DNA of 64,000 bases from Oligosphaera ethanolica (GTDB lineage: Bacteria; Verrucomicrobiota; Lentisphaeria; Oligosphaerales; Oligosphaeraceae), in the NCBI RefSeq assembly GCF_030814695.1, contig NZ_JAUSVL010000001.1, positions 3,570,227 through 3,634,226 on the forward strand. The letters run 5' to 3'. Below are positions 53,766-63,360 of the stretch, piece after piece. The position numbers were made by a program, and so were the translations under genes. Numbering within the stretch: position 1 is the stretch's first letter; the number at the start of each line of letters is the position of its first letter. The notes beneath the pieces are model-generated. The model searched no databases, was not told the origin of the DNA, and saw only the letters and a list, made by a program, of their open reading frames with translations.

Positions 53766-54090
53766 TCTTGTGTCCTTTTATAGCATAAGGGTCAAGCCGA
53801 AGCAATCAGGTGAGTTGGAAATTGGTTGGTTTGGGGCTGGTGTCGTCGTGTGAACTTGGCAGCGGTGGCATTGCGCGTTGTAATGTCAGGCGTGGTCGAA
53901 AGGCGGTATCGGGAAGCATATCAGGCAACATTTTCATGTTGGAAACATCATCAAGGTAACAGCCTACTGTACTGCTTGCTGATGGTTCGTCAAAAGGGCT
54001 ACGGATATACTCTGGCAGCAGCGGCATGGTGACCCGTAAGCGATGGAGTGAAAACAAGCTACCTTCAACTAGCGTGGTAGTGAGTTGTGC
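53766..54090. other. Intergenic region, no gene seen
   Basis: 325 bp between the MBL-fold gene and the restriction-modification cassette. The 83-residue frame at 53806-54057 on the minus strand lacks a ribosome site, and no family is recognised. No main repeat is present. A regulator (C protein) for the R-M system was looked for and not seen. Confidence 0.55.
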
Positions 54091-54873
54091 TCAGAGCGTG
54101 CCGGTGATATCGAGGCCGTCGTAGGCGAGGAAGACGCCTGGTGGTAGTTTGGCTTGGTTTTCGGCGTAGGCGATATCGTGGGTGAGGTGGGTGAGGTAGG
54201 TCTTGGGGACTTGTAGGCGTTTGGCTTCGGCGATGGCCTGTTCGAAGCAGAGGTGGGTGTAGTGTGGTGTCCAGCGCAGGCCGTCGATGACCATGGCGTC
54301 GAGGCCCTGGAGGAGCGGGTAGGAGCTTTCGGGGATGGCGCTGCAGTCGGTCAGGTAGGCGACATTGCCGATGCGGTAGCCCATGGCGTGGCCATGGCCG
54401 TGGACGAGCGGAATGGGCTGGATGGGGAGGGCACCGACGCGGATGAGGTCCTGGCCGTCGAGGTCCCGCAGCTCGATGCGTGGGATGAACCAGCCGTGTT
54501 TGAAGTCGTGGTCGTTGAAGATGTAGTCGAAGTGGTTGCGGATGAAATCGGTGTCGTGCTTGCGGGCGTAGAGAGGGAGTGCCTGGCGGCAGAGGCGGGT
54601 GAAGCCGCGGAGATCGTCGATGCCATGGAGGTGATCGGCGTGGGTGTGGGTGAGAAAGACCGCATCGACGCGCATGACGTGCTGGCGGATGACTTGTTCG
54701 CGGAGATCGGGGCCGACGTCGATGAGGACGCTGGTGTCATCGGTGTGGACCCAGGCGGCGGCGCGCAGGTGGCGATCGCGTGGGTCGGTGGAGTGGCAGA
54801 CGGGGCAGTCGCAGCCGATCATAGGCACGCCGTGTGAGGTGCCGGTGCCGAGGAGGGTGAGGGTGAAATCCAT
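54091..54873 (-). CDS. PhnP-like MBL-fold metallohydrolase
   Basis: 260-residue metallo-beta-lactamase-fold protein. The metal motif H76-T-H78-A-D80-H81 is intact, with later ligands H158 region (V-H-G-H) and T-D-C-S. The N-terminal C-D-C-P-V-C cluster is the structural zinc site found in PhnP, a cyclic phosphodiesterase. The length is typical. The true substrate is unknown. It follows the TatD gene by 58 bp on the same strand, probably in one transcript. Confidence 0.9.
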   Translation of the reverse strand: MDFTLTLLGTGTSHGVPMIGCDCPVCHSTDPRDRHLRAAAWVHTDDTSVLIDVGPDLREQVIRQHVMRVDAVFLTHTHADHLHGIDDLRGFTRLCRQALPLYARKHDTDFIRNHFDYIFNDHDFKHGWFIPRIELRDLDGQDLIRVGALPIQPIPLVHGHGHAMGYRIGNVAYLTDCSAIPESSYPLLQGLDAMVIDGLRWTPHYTHLCFEQAIAEAKRLQVPKTYLTHLTHDIAYAENQAKLPPGVFLAYDGLDITGTL

Positions 54874-54931
54874 AGGGTGGGTGCACTTCTTGGCGATAGC
54901 GCCGCGCGTGGCGGGCCGTGGGGGCTAGGCA

Positions 54932-55738
54932 TCAGGCGTCGATGGCGACCTTGGGGCATTGGCTGAGGAAACGGCGCGGGTTATGGAAGAAGACGCCCTC
55001 GACGGTCGCATCGTCGTAGCCGCGGCGGCGCATTTCGAAGACGGCCTGGTGGAGGGTGCCGGGGTCGGAGGGGCCCCAGTCGCCGGAGGCATCGACCAGC
55101 ATGTGGTCGGTGCCGAAGCGCTCCAGGGTGTCCACGACGCGCGGTGGGGAGTTCTTGGTGACGGGGTAGATGGTCATGGACGCCCAGAAGCCGGCGTCGC
55201 GGATCATGGCGATGGTGTGTTCTTCGGCGTGGTCGAAGCAGACCTTTTCGGGCTTGATGTCATTGCGGGTTTTGAGGGCGTCGAGCATCATGGCGGTGCC
55301 TTTGCGCTTATCGTGGAGGTGCGGGGTGTGAATCCAGATAAGCTGGTCGAGTTTGACGGCCAGATCGACCTGTTCTTCGAAGATGGTCATTTCGTTGCGG
55401 GTGTTTTTGTTGGTGCCGATTTCGCCGATGCCGATGGCGTTGGGTTTGGCCAGGAATTCCGGTATGAAGGAGATGACTTCGCGGGCGAGGGCGACGTTTT
55501 CGGCCTCTTTGGGGTTCATGCAGATGTAGCAGTAGTGTTTGATGAGGTACTGCGCGGCGCGGGTGGGTTCGAAGGTGGTGATGTGGGTGAAGTAGTCGTA
55601 GAAGGCCTGCGCGGAGGGCCGATCGTAGCCCGCCCAGAAGGCCGGTTCGCAGCAGGCGACGGTGTGCATTAGTGCCATGCGCTCGTAGTCGGCCGTCGTG
55701 CGTGCGATCATGTGAATATGTGGTTCGATGACTCGCAT
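54932..55738 (-). CDS. TatD-family metal-dependent hydrolase
   Basis: 268-residue TIM-barrel hydrolase. The N-terminal E-P-H7-I-H9-M metal motif, G-I-G-E-I-G, I-H-T-P-H-L-H and D-A-S-G-D-W-G are all visible. The first residues (M-R-V-I-E-P-H-I-H-M) closely resemble the TatD-like protein of ebo gene clusters; no other ebo gene is in the window. ATG 55738 with AGGG upstream is taken; the longer frame from 55966 begins in the divergent MoxR promoter region and is rejected. Confidence 0.88.
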   Translation of the reverse strand: MRVIEPHIHMIARTTADYERMALMHTVACCEPAFWAGYDRPSAQAFYDYFTHITTFEPTRAAQYLIKHYCYICMNPKEAENVALAREVISFIPEFLAKPNAIGIGEIGTNKNTRNEMTIFEEQVDLAVKLDQLIWIHTPHLHDKRKGTAMMLDALKTRNDIKPEKVCFDHAEEHTIAMIRDAGFWASMTIYPVTKNSPPRVVDTLERFGTDHMLVDASGDWGPSDPGTLHQAVFEMRRRGYDDATVEGVFFHNPRRFLSQCPKVAIDA

Positions 55739-55964
55739 TGTCTTCCCTAGAATAGTATATTTGGCAGTTTGCGGATGGTGCCTGGCGCCAGCGCGCGCCG
55801 GCGATGGCCGGCTTTTGGCGGTCGTGAGCTGAAAGTAACCCCCGGACGAGCCTTTTTCCAGCCTGGCGGACTGTGCGGTGCTGATTTTGGGTGGAGCGGG
55901 TTGGTGCGACCGAGCGGCGTCAAGTGCGCCTAGTGATAAAAGACCCAAGAGAGTGGAGCATAGC

Positions 55965-56954
<990 letters not shown>

Positions 56955-57135
56955 CGCGGGATCGCGGCGGCCCAATTCCTACCAAACATAATTCCGGCAG
57001 TGCGGCCGACTGCCGTGATTGCCATGCCGGCTGGCGCCGCTGATACGGCGGGCCTGCGCCGCCGGGGGGCAGACGACGGTGGCGCGGGGCGGCAGCTGGC
57101 TAATTTTCCCTCTTTTTTTTTTGCTGGACACAGCT

Positions 57136-58548
57136 ATGAAAACATTACGTGAGCATCCCTTTGTGCGGCGTCATTTGGACGGCCCGGGCGGCATTTCGGC
57201 CTTGATGCCGATAGCCGTGCCGATGATTATATCGCAGATCTTTGATACCGTCATGACCTTTGTTGACCGGCTGTACTTGGCCTATGTCGGCAAAGAGGAG
57301 ATCGCGGCTTGTATGAGCGGCGGCATCACCTCGTGGTTGTGCATGACGCTTTTTGTGGGCATCATCGGCTACTCGTCGACGATTGTGGCGCATCACTATG
57401 GTGCCAAGCGTTTTCGCGAGTGTCCGCTGGTGGTGTATCAGGGGCTGTTGCTGGCGGTGCTGTCTTATCCGCTGGTGTTGGTGGTGGCCAGTTTTGTGTC
57501 GCGGACCTTTTCGGCGGCGGGTCACGATCCGGATTTGGCGCGGTTGGAGCTGCAGTATTTCTGGTACATGGCCTTTGGTGGCATACTCGGTTTGTTGCGT
57601 GCGGCGTTGGCGTCCTTCTTTTCGGGCATTGGCAAGACCAAGGTGATCATGTGGGCGAACAGCACGGCGTTGCTGGTCAATCTGGTGGCCAATTACGTGT
57701 TGATTTACGGCAAGCTGGGCTGCCCGGCCATGGGCCTGAAAGGTGCGGCGATAGGCACGCTGATGGCGAGTGGGACGATGACCGTGGTGATATTCGTGGC
57801 TTTCCTGCGGGAGATTCGTCGCGCGCCGTATTCGGCGGTGTTGGCGGATGTCCATTACAACTGGCGCAACTTGCGGGCGCTGCTGCGATTTGGCTTGCCC
57901 AATGGCATTGAGAATTTGTTGGGCATGGGCTCGTTTGTGGCGGTGGTGAGCAGTTTCAACAGCTATGGCGCCAATGTGGCGGCGGCGACGACGATAGTGT
58001 TCAGTTGGGACCTGGTGTCGTTTTTTCCGTTGATTGGCATCCAGGTCGGGGTCTGTACGTTGGTTGGTCAGTGCATGGGGGCGAAGAACCCCGATGGTGC
58101 GGAGCAGGCGGCGTATTCGGGTTTCAAGTTGGCGCTGAGTTATTCGGGGCTGGCGCTGATCGCTTTTTGCCTGATCCCGCAGGTGCTGGTGGGAGTGTTC
58201 ACGCCGGACGGCGTGCCGGGGCTGGATTACAGCGAAGTGCGGGTTTTGGCGGTGAAGATGTTGCGTCTAGCGGCGTTGTATCTGATGTTTGACGGCGTCG
58301 TGCTGGTGTCATCGGGTGCCTTGCGTGGCGCGGGTGACACCTTCTGGGTGATGGTGATAGGGACTGGTATCCACTGGCTGAATGCCATAGTCGTGATGAT
58401 CGGCGTGCGCTATCTGCAATGGCCGCCGATCAATGCTTGGGTGGTGTTTGTCTTTGCCATTATGCTGGGCAGCATGATCATGTTCAAACGCTTCAAACAG
58501 GGCAAGTGGAAGACGATAACGATGTTGGAACAGCCGGAGACAGCGTAG
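57136..58548 (+). CDS. MATE-family efflux transporter
   Basis: 470-residue polytopic transporter with about twelve helices. The first helix motif M-P-I-A-V-P-M-I-I-S-Q and the repeated second half (P-N-G-I-E-N-L-L) are typical of the family, which exports cationic drugs or metabolites against H+ or Na+. ATG 57136 is chosen by similarity; frames open from 57019 add a low-complexity stretch. murC begins 4 bp after its stop, so both are co-transcribed. Confidence 0.92.
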   Translation: MKTLREHPFVRRHLDGPGGISALMPIAVPMIISQIFDTVMTFVDRLYLAYVGKEEIAACMSGGITSWLCMTLFVGIIGYSSTIVAHHYGAKRFRECPLVVYQGLLLAVLSYPLVLVVASFVSRTFSAAGHDPDLARLELQYFWYMAFGGILGLLRAALASFFSGIGKTKVIMWANSTALLVNLVANYVLIYGKLGCPAMGLKGAAIGTLMASGTMTVVIFVAFLREIRRAPYSAVLADVHYNWRNLRALLRFGLPNGIENLLGMGSFVAVVSSFNSYGANVAAATTIVFSWDLVSFFPLIGIQVGVCTLVGQCMGAKNPDGAEQAAYSGFKLALSYSGLALIAFCLIPQVLVGVFTPDGVPGLDYSEVRVLAVKMLRLAALYLMFDGVVLVSSGALRGAGDTFWVMVIGTGIHWLNAIVVMIGVRYLQWPPINAWVVFVFAIMLGSMIMFKRFKQGKWKTITMLEQPETA

Positions 58549-58551
58549 CCT

Positions 58552-59871
58552 ATGAGCGACTGGAACAGCAAGCGTATTCATTTTACCGGTGTCGGTGGGG
58601 TGGGCATGGCCGGCTTGGCACATATCTGCGCTGATCTGGGCTGTTGCGTCAGCGGCAGCGACGTGGCCGACTCGGCGATGCTCGCGTCTCTGCGCCAGCG
58701 CGGTCTGGCCGTGCGCGTCGGGCATGACGATGTGCTGCCTGGCCCGCCGGACAGGCTGGTCTACTCAGCGGCCGTGCCTGAGGACGATCCCGAACGGCAG
58801 GAGGCCGCCCGGCGGGGCATTGGGAGCATGCGCCGCGGCGAGTTTCTGGGCGAGCTGGCCCGGGCGTTTCCGCGGACGGTGGCGGTGGCCGGCTCCCACG
58901 GCAAGACCAGCACTACGGCTATGATCGCGCATATCTGTAGGCAGGCCGCCATGGAGCCCGGCTACCTCGTTGGCGGGCTGGTCAATGGTTGGGAGCGCGC
59001 AGCCGGCGCTGGGCGGGGTGAGCTGCTGGTGGCCGAGGTCGATGAAAGCGATGGCACGCAGGTGTTTTTTCATGCCGACATCGCCGTAATTCTCAATATC
59101 GACGACGACCACTGCTGGAGCCACGGCGGCGTTGAGGCGCTAGAACGCTGTTTTGTGGATTTTGCCCGGAAAGCGCGGCGGGTGGTGGCCTGGCGCAGCG
59201 ACAGCTGCGTGCGGTTGTTGGGCGGCTTGGAGCAGGTGGAGTTTGTGGACGAAGCGTTGGCGCTGTTGGCGCCGGTGCCGCTGGCGTTGTCGGGCCGGCA
59301 CAATCGGGTGAATGGCGCGGTAGCGGTGGCGGTGGCGGGGCTGCTGGGCGTGCCGGCGGCGCAGGCGCGCGCGGCGTTGCTGAGCTACCCGGGCGTGCAG
59401 CGGCGTCTAAGCGAGCGCTATCGTCGCGCGGACGGCGGGCTGGTGGTGCTGGAAGATTACGCGCATCACCCGGCGGAGCTGCGGGCGACGCTAGACGCCA
59501 TTGGCGAGGCCTACCCGGGCTACCGCCGGCTGCTGCTCTTCCAACCGCATCGCTACGAGCGCGTGAAGCGCTACGCCAGCGACTTTGCGGCGATACTCGC
59601 CGAGGCCGAGCAGGCGTGGGTGATGGCGCCTTTTGCCGCCTGGCGGCATGACGAGGAGATCGCCGATCCCGAGCTGATCGTCCGGCTTGCGCGGGAGCAG
59701 TCGCCCGGCTGCGCAGTGGCATATCTGCCGAATGACCCAGCGCGGGTGGCCGGGGCCTTGTTACACGCGTTGGCGGCGCGGCCGGCAGGGGAACCGCAGT
59801 TGCTGGCGTTGATCGGCGCCGGCGACATCAGCGCGGTATGGCCGGCCCTGCGCACCGCACTGGACGCGTGA
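58552..59871 (+). CDS. murC: UDP-N-acetylmuramate--alanine ligase
   Basis: 439-residue Mur ligase that adds L-alanine to UDP-MurNAc, the first step of the peptide stem of peptidoglycan, in the cytoplasm. The N-terminal G-V-G-G-V-G-M, ATP site G-S-H-G-K-T-S-T at 114-121, N-I-D-D-D-H and E-D-Y-A-H-H-P are all present. It is somewhat shorter than E. coli MurC (491). The related Mpl ligase is an alternative, but the length and motifs fit MurC better. Other mur genes are not in the window, so it is separated from a dcw cluster. Confidence 0.9.
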   Translation: MSDWNSKRIHFTGVGGVGMAGLAHICADLGCCVSGSDVADSAMLASLRQRGLAVRVGHDDVLPGPPDRLVYSAAVPEDDPERQEAARRGIGSMRRGEFLGELARAFPRTVAVAGSHGKTSTTAMIAHICRQAAMEPGYLVGGLVNGWERAAGAGRGELLVAEVDESDGTQVFFHADIAVILNIDDDHCWSHGGVEALERCFVDFARKARRVVAWRSDSCVRLLGGLEQVEFVDEALALLAPVPLALSGRHNRVNGAVAVAVAGLLGVPAAQARAALLSYPGVQRRLSERYRRADGGLVVLEDYAHHPAELRATLDAIGEAYPGYRRLLLFQPHRYERVKRYASDFAAILAEAEQAWVMAPFAAWRHDEEIADPELIVRLAREQSPGCAVAYLPNDPARVAGALLHALAARPAGEPQLLALIGAGDISAVWPALRTALDA

Positions 59872-59912
59872 CCCGGGGCCGTTGCGCGCGGCGAGAAAAC
59901 TGGGTTTGGGGT

Positions 59913-59941
59913 TTGCTTTTCGCGCTCTCGTCGTGTATAAC
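59913..59941 (+). promoter_or_regulatory. Predicted sigma-70 promoter of the prepilin gene
   Basis: TTGCTT at 59913-59918 and TATAAC at 59936-59941 with exactly 17 bp between. The -10 matches five of six consensus bases and the -35 four of six. The prepilin ATG lies 91 bp downstream, leaving an untranslated leader of about 80 nt. Confidence 0.55.
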
Positions 59942-60031
59942 AATTCTTGTCGGTAAGTGGTTATCTGTCCGATTGGGTACAGCGTCAAATCAGAGAGAAA
60001 CAATGTATTCAGCAACAACGAGGAGGCAGCG

Positions 60032-60688
60032 ATGAAGGCTCAGCGAGTGTTTACCCTGATCGAACTGTTGGTGGTGATTGCCATTATCGCGATTTTAGCG
60101 GCGATGCTGTTGCCAGCATTGAGCAAGGCCCGTAACAAGGCGCGGACCATCTCTTGTGCGAGCAATTTGAAACAGATCGGGGTGGGACTGACCATGTATC
60201 CGAGCGATAACGAGGAATATATCCACATGGCCTATGGTACCTACTTTACGACGAAATGGGAGAGCGGGCCGGGCTTTCCGCTTTTGCTGCAGCCTTATGT
60301 GGGGGACGACAAGGTCTTTGTCTGCCCGACGGACAGCAACGTGCTGGTGGCAAACGGGTGGAAAATGAGCTCTTTCAAACTCAGTTACATTGCCAGCTAC
60401 GGCGCGCATGCTCCTGGTGAGAGTTACGGCGCTTTGACCAGCGGCACCAAGCTATCGAACATTGAGCGGCCCTCCGAGGCCTTTTCCACGGGGCCGAATC
60501 ATGACACGGCGGGGTCGACTGCCGTGCAAATGGGCTTCAACCATTCGAGCATTGAAGACCGCGTCGCGCGTTTTCGCCACGACACATCGGCCAACTGGCT
60601 TTACGTGGATGGCCACGTTGATTCGGTTAAGGGCGCCAGTCTGACGGGGGCGACGAGCACGGACGTGCGCCTGAAAAGCTGGCGCTGA
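60032..60688 (+). CDS. Type II secretion/pilin-like protein with H-x9-DG motif
   Basis: 218-residue prepilin-like protein. The leader before [10 protein letters not shown] is a short basic M-K-A-Q-R-V, cut and methylated by a prepilin peptidase. The single hydrophobic helix follows at once. Near the C-terminus H-x9-D-G ([13 protein letters not shown]) marks the subfamily that is greatly expanded in planctomycetes and Lentisphaerota. AGGAGG lies 5 nt before ATG. Only one copy is in the window and no secretion genes are adjacent, so its role (pseudopilin or surface protein) is open. Confidence 0.9.
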   Translation: MKAQRVFTLIELLVVIAIIAILAAMLLPALSKARNKARTISCASNLKQIGVGLTMYPSDNEEYIHMAYGTYFTTKWESGPGFPLLLQPYVGDDKVFVCPTDSNVLVANGWKMSSFKLSYIASYGAHAPGESYGALTSGTKLSNIERPSEAFSTGPNHDTAGSTAVQMGFNHSSIEDRVARFRHDTSANWLYVDGHVDSVKGASLTGATSTDVRLKSWR

Positions 60689-60735
60689 ACAAGGTTCTGC
60701 AATAACGCCGCGCGGTGTGCCGTGCTGCATGGTGT

Positions 60736-60766
60736 CCCCGGGCCTGGTGCCCGGGGTGTTTTATAT
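60736..60766 (+). terminator. Rho-independent terminator after the prepilin gene
   Basis: CCCCGGGC at 60736-60743 pairs with GCCCGGGG at 60749-60756 around a 5-nt loop, followed by TGTTTTATAT. The stem is perfect and the T-tract moderate. Confidence 0.7.
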
Positions 60767-60823
60767 ACGGGGCCGGGCGGGGTGTCCGGACGAAACAGCC
60801 AAGAAGGATAACAGGAATCAGCT

Positions 60824-62494
60824 ATGCCTCCCAATTTTGTTTTTCAGATGCAGAACATGTCGAAGTTTTACACAGACAAGCCGGTGTTGCAGAATTTCAA
60901 TTTGTCTTTTTATCTCGGGGCGAAGATCGGGATTGTTGGCGAGAACGGTTCTGGTAAATCGACGTTGTTGCGGATCATGGCTGGTTTGGACACGGAGATA
61001 CAGGGCACGGCGCAGATCAGCAAGGGCTGCCGGGCCTTGCTGGTGCCGCAAGAGCCGCGGCTGAATCCGGAGAAGAATGTACGCGGCAATCTCGAAGAGG
61101 CGATGGCGCCGGTGCAGGCGTTGATTGACCGCTACGATGTGGTCATGGGGCGCATGGGCGACGACTTGCCCGAGAAGGAAATGAACAAGCTCAATGACGA
61201 GTTTGATTTTCTGCAGAATGAGATCGACCGGTTGGACGGGTGGAATATGGACCATCTGCTGGATGTGGCCTCGGAGGCGCTGGTGCTGCCGCCGGACGAC
61301 GCGGACGTAGCGACTTTGTCGGGCGGTGAGCGGCGCCGGGTGGCCTTGTGCAAGGCCCTGCTGGAGAAACCGGACCTGCTGCTTTTGGACGAGCCGACGA
61401 ATCATCTGGATGCCGAGACTATCAGCTGGCTGGAGAAGACGCTGCGGGAATACCCGGGCACGGTGATCATCGTCACCCACGATCGCTATTTTCTGGACAA
61501 CATCACCAAGTGGATATTGGAGATTGAGAACACGCGCGGCATTCCTTTCGAGGGCAACTACTCGTCGTGGCTGAAGCAGAAGCAGGAGCTGCTGCGGATT
61601 CAGGAGAAGAAAGAGAGCCTGCGGCAGCAGATTTTGGCGCACGAGCTCGAATGGATTAACAGCACGCCGGCGGGGCGCCTGAAGAAGAACCAGGCGCGCG
61701 TCAACCGCTATGAAGAACTCGCCGGGCGGGGCTTTGAGGTGCGCAAGGACGACATCAGCATCCAGATACCGCCGGGACCCCGGCTGGGCGACCGGGTGCT
61801 CAAGGTCAGCGGGCTCTGCAAGGGCTATGCCGGCCGGCCGCTGATCGACCACTGTGATTTCGAGTTGCCGCGCGGCGGCATTGTCGGCGTCATTGGCCCG
61901 AACGGCATTGGCAAGACGACGCTGTTCCGCATGATCATCGGGCAGGAACAGCCGGACGCTGGCCGCCTTGAGCTGGGTGAGACCGTGCAGCTGTCCTACG
62001 TGGACCAACACCGCGACGCGCTGGACGGCACGAAGACCGTGTTTGAGGAGATCAGCGGCGGCAACGAGGAGCTGCAGCTGGGCGATCGCCGCATCAATGC
62101 GCGGGCGTATCTGTCGCGCTTCAACTTCCGCGGGCCGCAGCAGCAAAAGCTGGTCGGGCAGCTGTCGGGCGGCGAGCGCAACCGGGTGCATCTGGCCAAG
62201 CTCCTGCGCTCAGGCGGCAATCTGTTGCTGCTGGACGAGCCGACGAACGACCTCGATGTCAACACCATGCGAGTGCTGGAAGAGGCGCTTATTGAATTTC
62301 CGGGCTGCGCGATGGTCATCAGCCACGATCGCTTTTTCCTCAACCGCATTTGCACCCATCTGCTGATTTTCACTGGCGATGGCAAGCTCAGCTGGTTCGA
62401 GGGCAACTTCGAGTCCTACGAGGAACGCGTGTTGGCGCAAGATGGCGAACGGCTGTTGCATCGCCGCAGCCGCTACCGGGCATTGCCGCTCTAA
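60824..62494 (+). CDS. ettA: ABC-F ATPase, EttA-like translational regulator
   Basis: 556-residue protein with two ABC ATPase domains in one chain and no membrane segment, the ABC-F plan. Walker A G-E-N-G-S-G-K-S-T at 39-47 and a second G-P-N-G-I-G-K-T-T near 358-366; both have L-S-G-G-E-R signatures and D-E-P-T-N. The linker between the domains contains the helical P-site contact region, and the length fits EttA, which gates the ribosome according to ATP level. The final symbol is by resemblance. AGGA is about 8 nt before the ATG. Confidence 0.9.
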   Translation: MPPNFVFQMQNMSKFYTDKPVLQNFNLSFYLGAKIGIVGENGSGKSTLLRIMAGLDTEIQGTAQISKGCRALLVPQEPRLNPEKNVRGNLEEAMAPVQALIDRYDVVMGRMGDDLPEKEMNKLNDEFDFLQNEIDRLDGWNMDHLLDVASEALVLPPDDADVATLSGGERRRVALCKALLEKPDLLLLDEPTNHLDAETISWLEKTLREYPGTVIIVTHDRYFLDNITKWILEIENTRGIPFEGNYSSWLKQKQELLRIQEKKESLRQQILAHELEWINSTPAGRLKKNQARVNRYEELAGRGFEVRKDDISIQIPPGPRLGDRVLKVSGLCKGYAGRPLIDHCDFELPRGGIVGVIGPNGIGKTTLFRMIIGQEQPDAGRLELGETVQLSYVDQHRDALDGTKTVFEEISGGNEELQLGDRRINARAYLSRFNFRGPQQQKLVGQLSGGERNRVHLAKLLRSGGNLLLLDEPTNDLDVNTMRVLEEALIEFPGCAMVISHDRFFLNRICTHLLIFTGDGKLSWFEGNFESYEERVLAQDGERLLHRRSRYRALPL

Positions 62495-62522
62495 TGGCGG
62501 GGACGGGCGCCGTCGTTTGAGT

Positions 62523-62568
62523 ACAAAGCCGCGCGTTGGCATGACGAGCATGCCGCGCGCGGCTTTGT
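62523..62568. terminator. Bidirectional terminator-like stem between ettA and potC
   Basis: ACAAAGCCGCGCG at 62523-62535 pairs perfectly with CGCGCGGCTTTGT at 62556-62568. The two genes converge on it. There is no strong T-tract on either side. Confidence 0.6.
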
Positions 62569-62574
62569 CGTTGT

Positions 62575-63360
62575 TCAGTCTTCCGCGGGGCGGTTGTGGC
62601 GGCTGATGATTTGGTAGGCGAGGATGGCTAGGAAGGTGATGGCCAGGAGGATGGTGGACAGGGCATTGATCAGCGGCATGGACCCGCGCTTGATCATGCT
62701 GTAGATGTGGATGGGCAGGGTGGTGGAACCCGGGCCGGCGACGAAGAAGGAGATGACGAAGTCGTCAATGGACAGGGTGAAGGCCAGCAGCGCGCCGGCC
62801 ATGATGCCTGGGAAGATCACGGGGATGAGGATGCTCCAGGTCGTGGTCCAGGAATTGGCGCCCAGATCGCGGGCGGCTTCGATGATGGTGACGTCGAAAT
62901 CTTGCAGGCGCGATAGCACGGCCATGGCTACATAGCTGATGCAGAAGGTGATGTGCGCCAGGATGACGGTGGTCAGGCCGAGATTGACCTTCAAGGCGAC
63001 GAAAAAGAGCAGCATGCTGATGCCTAGCAGGATCTCTGGGACGACCAGCGGCGTGTAGACCAAGAAGTAATGGGCGTTCTGGAGGCGGCCGCGGTAGCGG
63101 TGGAGGGCGATGGCGGCGGTCGTGCCGATAATTGTCGAGGCCGCCGTGGCAATGACGGCGACGACGAGGGTGTTGCGCAGGGCGTGCCAGATCTCACGGG
63201 CGCTGAAGAGCTGCTCGTACCACTTGAGGGTGAAGCCGCCCCAGGAGCCGCCGGTGCGCGACGCATTGAAGGAGTTGATCACCAGCAGGATGATCGGCAG
63301 ATAAAAGAACAGCAGGGTGCCCAAGGTCAGCAGGCCCGGCAGTTTGCTTTGCTTGATCAT
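62575..63360 (-). CDS. potC: Spermidine/putrescine-type ABC transporter permease
   Basis: 261-residue inner-membrane permease with six helices. The EAA motif reads E-A-A-R-D-L-G-A-N near the centre. It matches PotC of the polyamine importer PotABCD. The start shares a base with the stop of the upstream permease (TGATG), so both are coupled. PotA and PotD are not in the window; potA would be expected upstream beyond 64000. Substrate polyamine is inferred from family only. Confidence 0.88.
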   Translation of the reverse strand: MIKQSKLPGLLTLGTLLFFYLPIILLVINSFNASRTGGSWGGFTLKWYEQLFSAREIWHALRNTLVVAVIATAASTIIGTTAAIALHRYRGRLQNAHYFLVYTPLVVPEILLGISMLLFFVALKVNLGLTTVILAHITFCISYVAMAVLSRLQDFDVTIIEAARDLGANSWTTTWSILIPVIFPGIMAGALLAFTLSIDDFVISFFVAGPGSTTLPIHIYSMIKRGSMPLINALSTILLAITFLAILAYQIISRHNRPAED

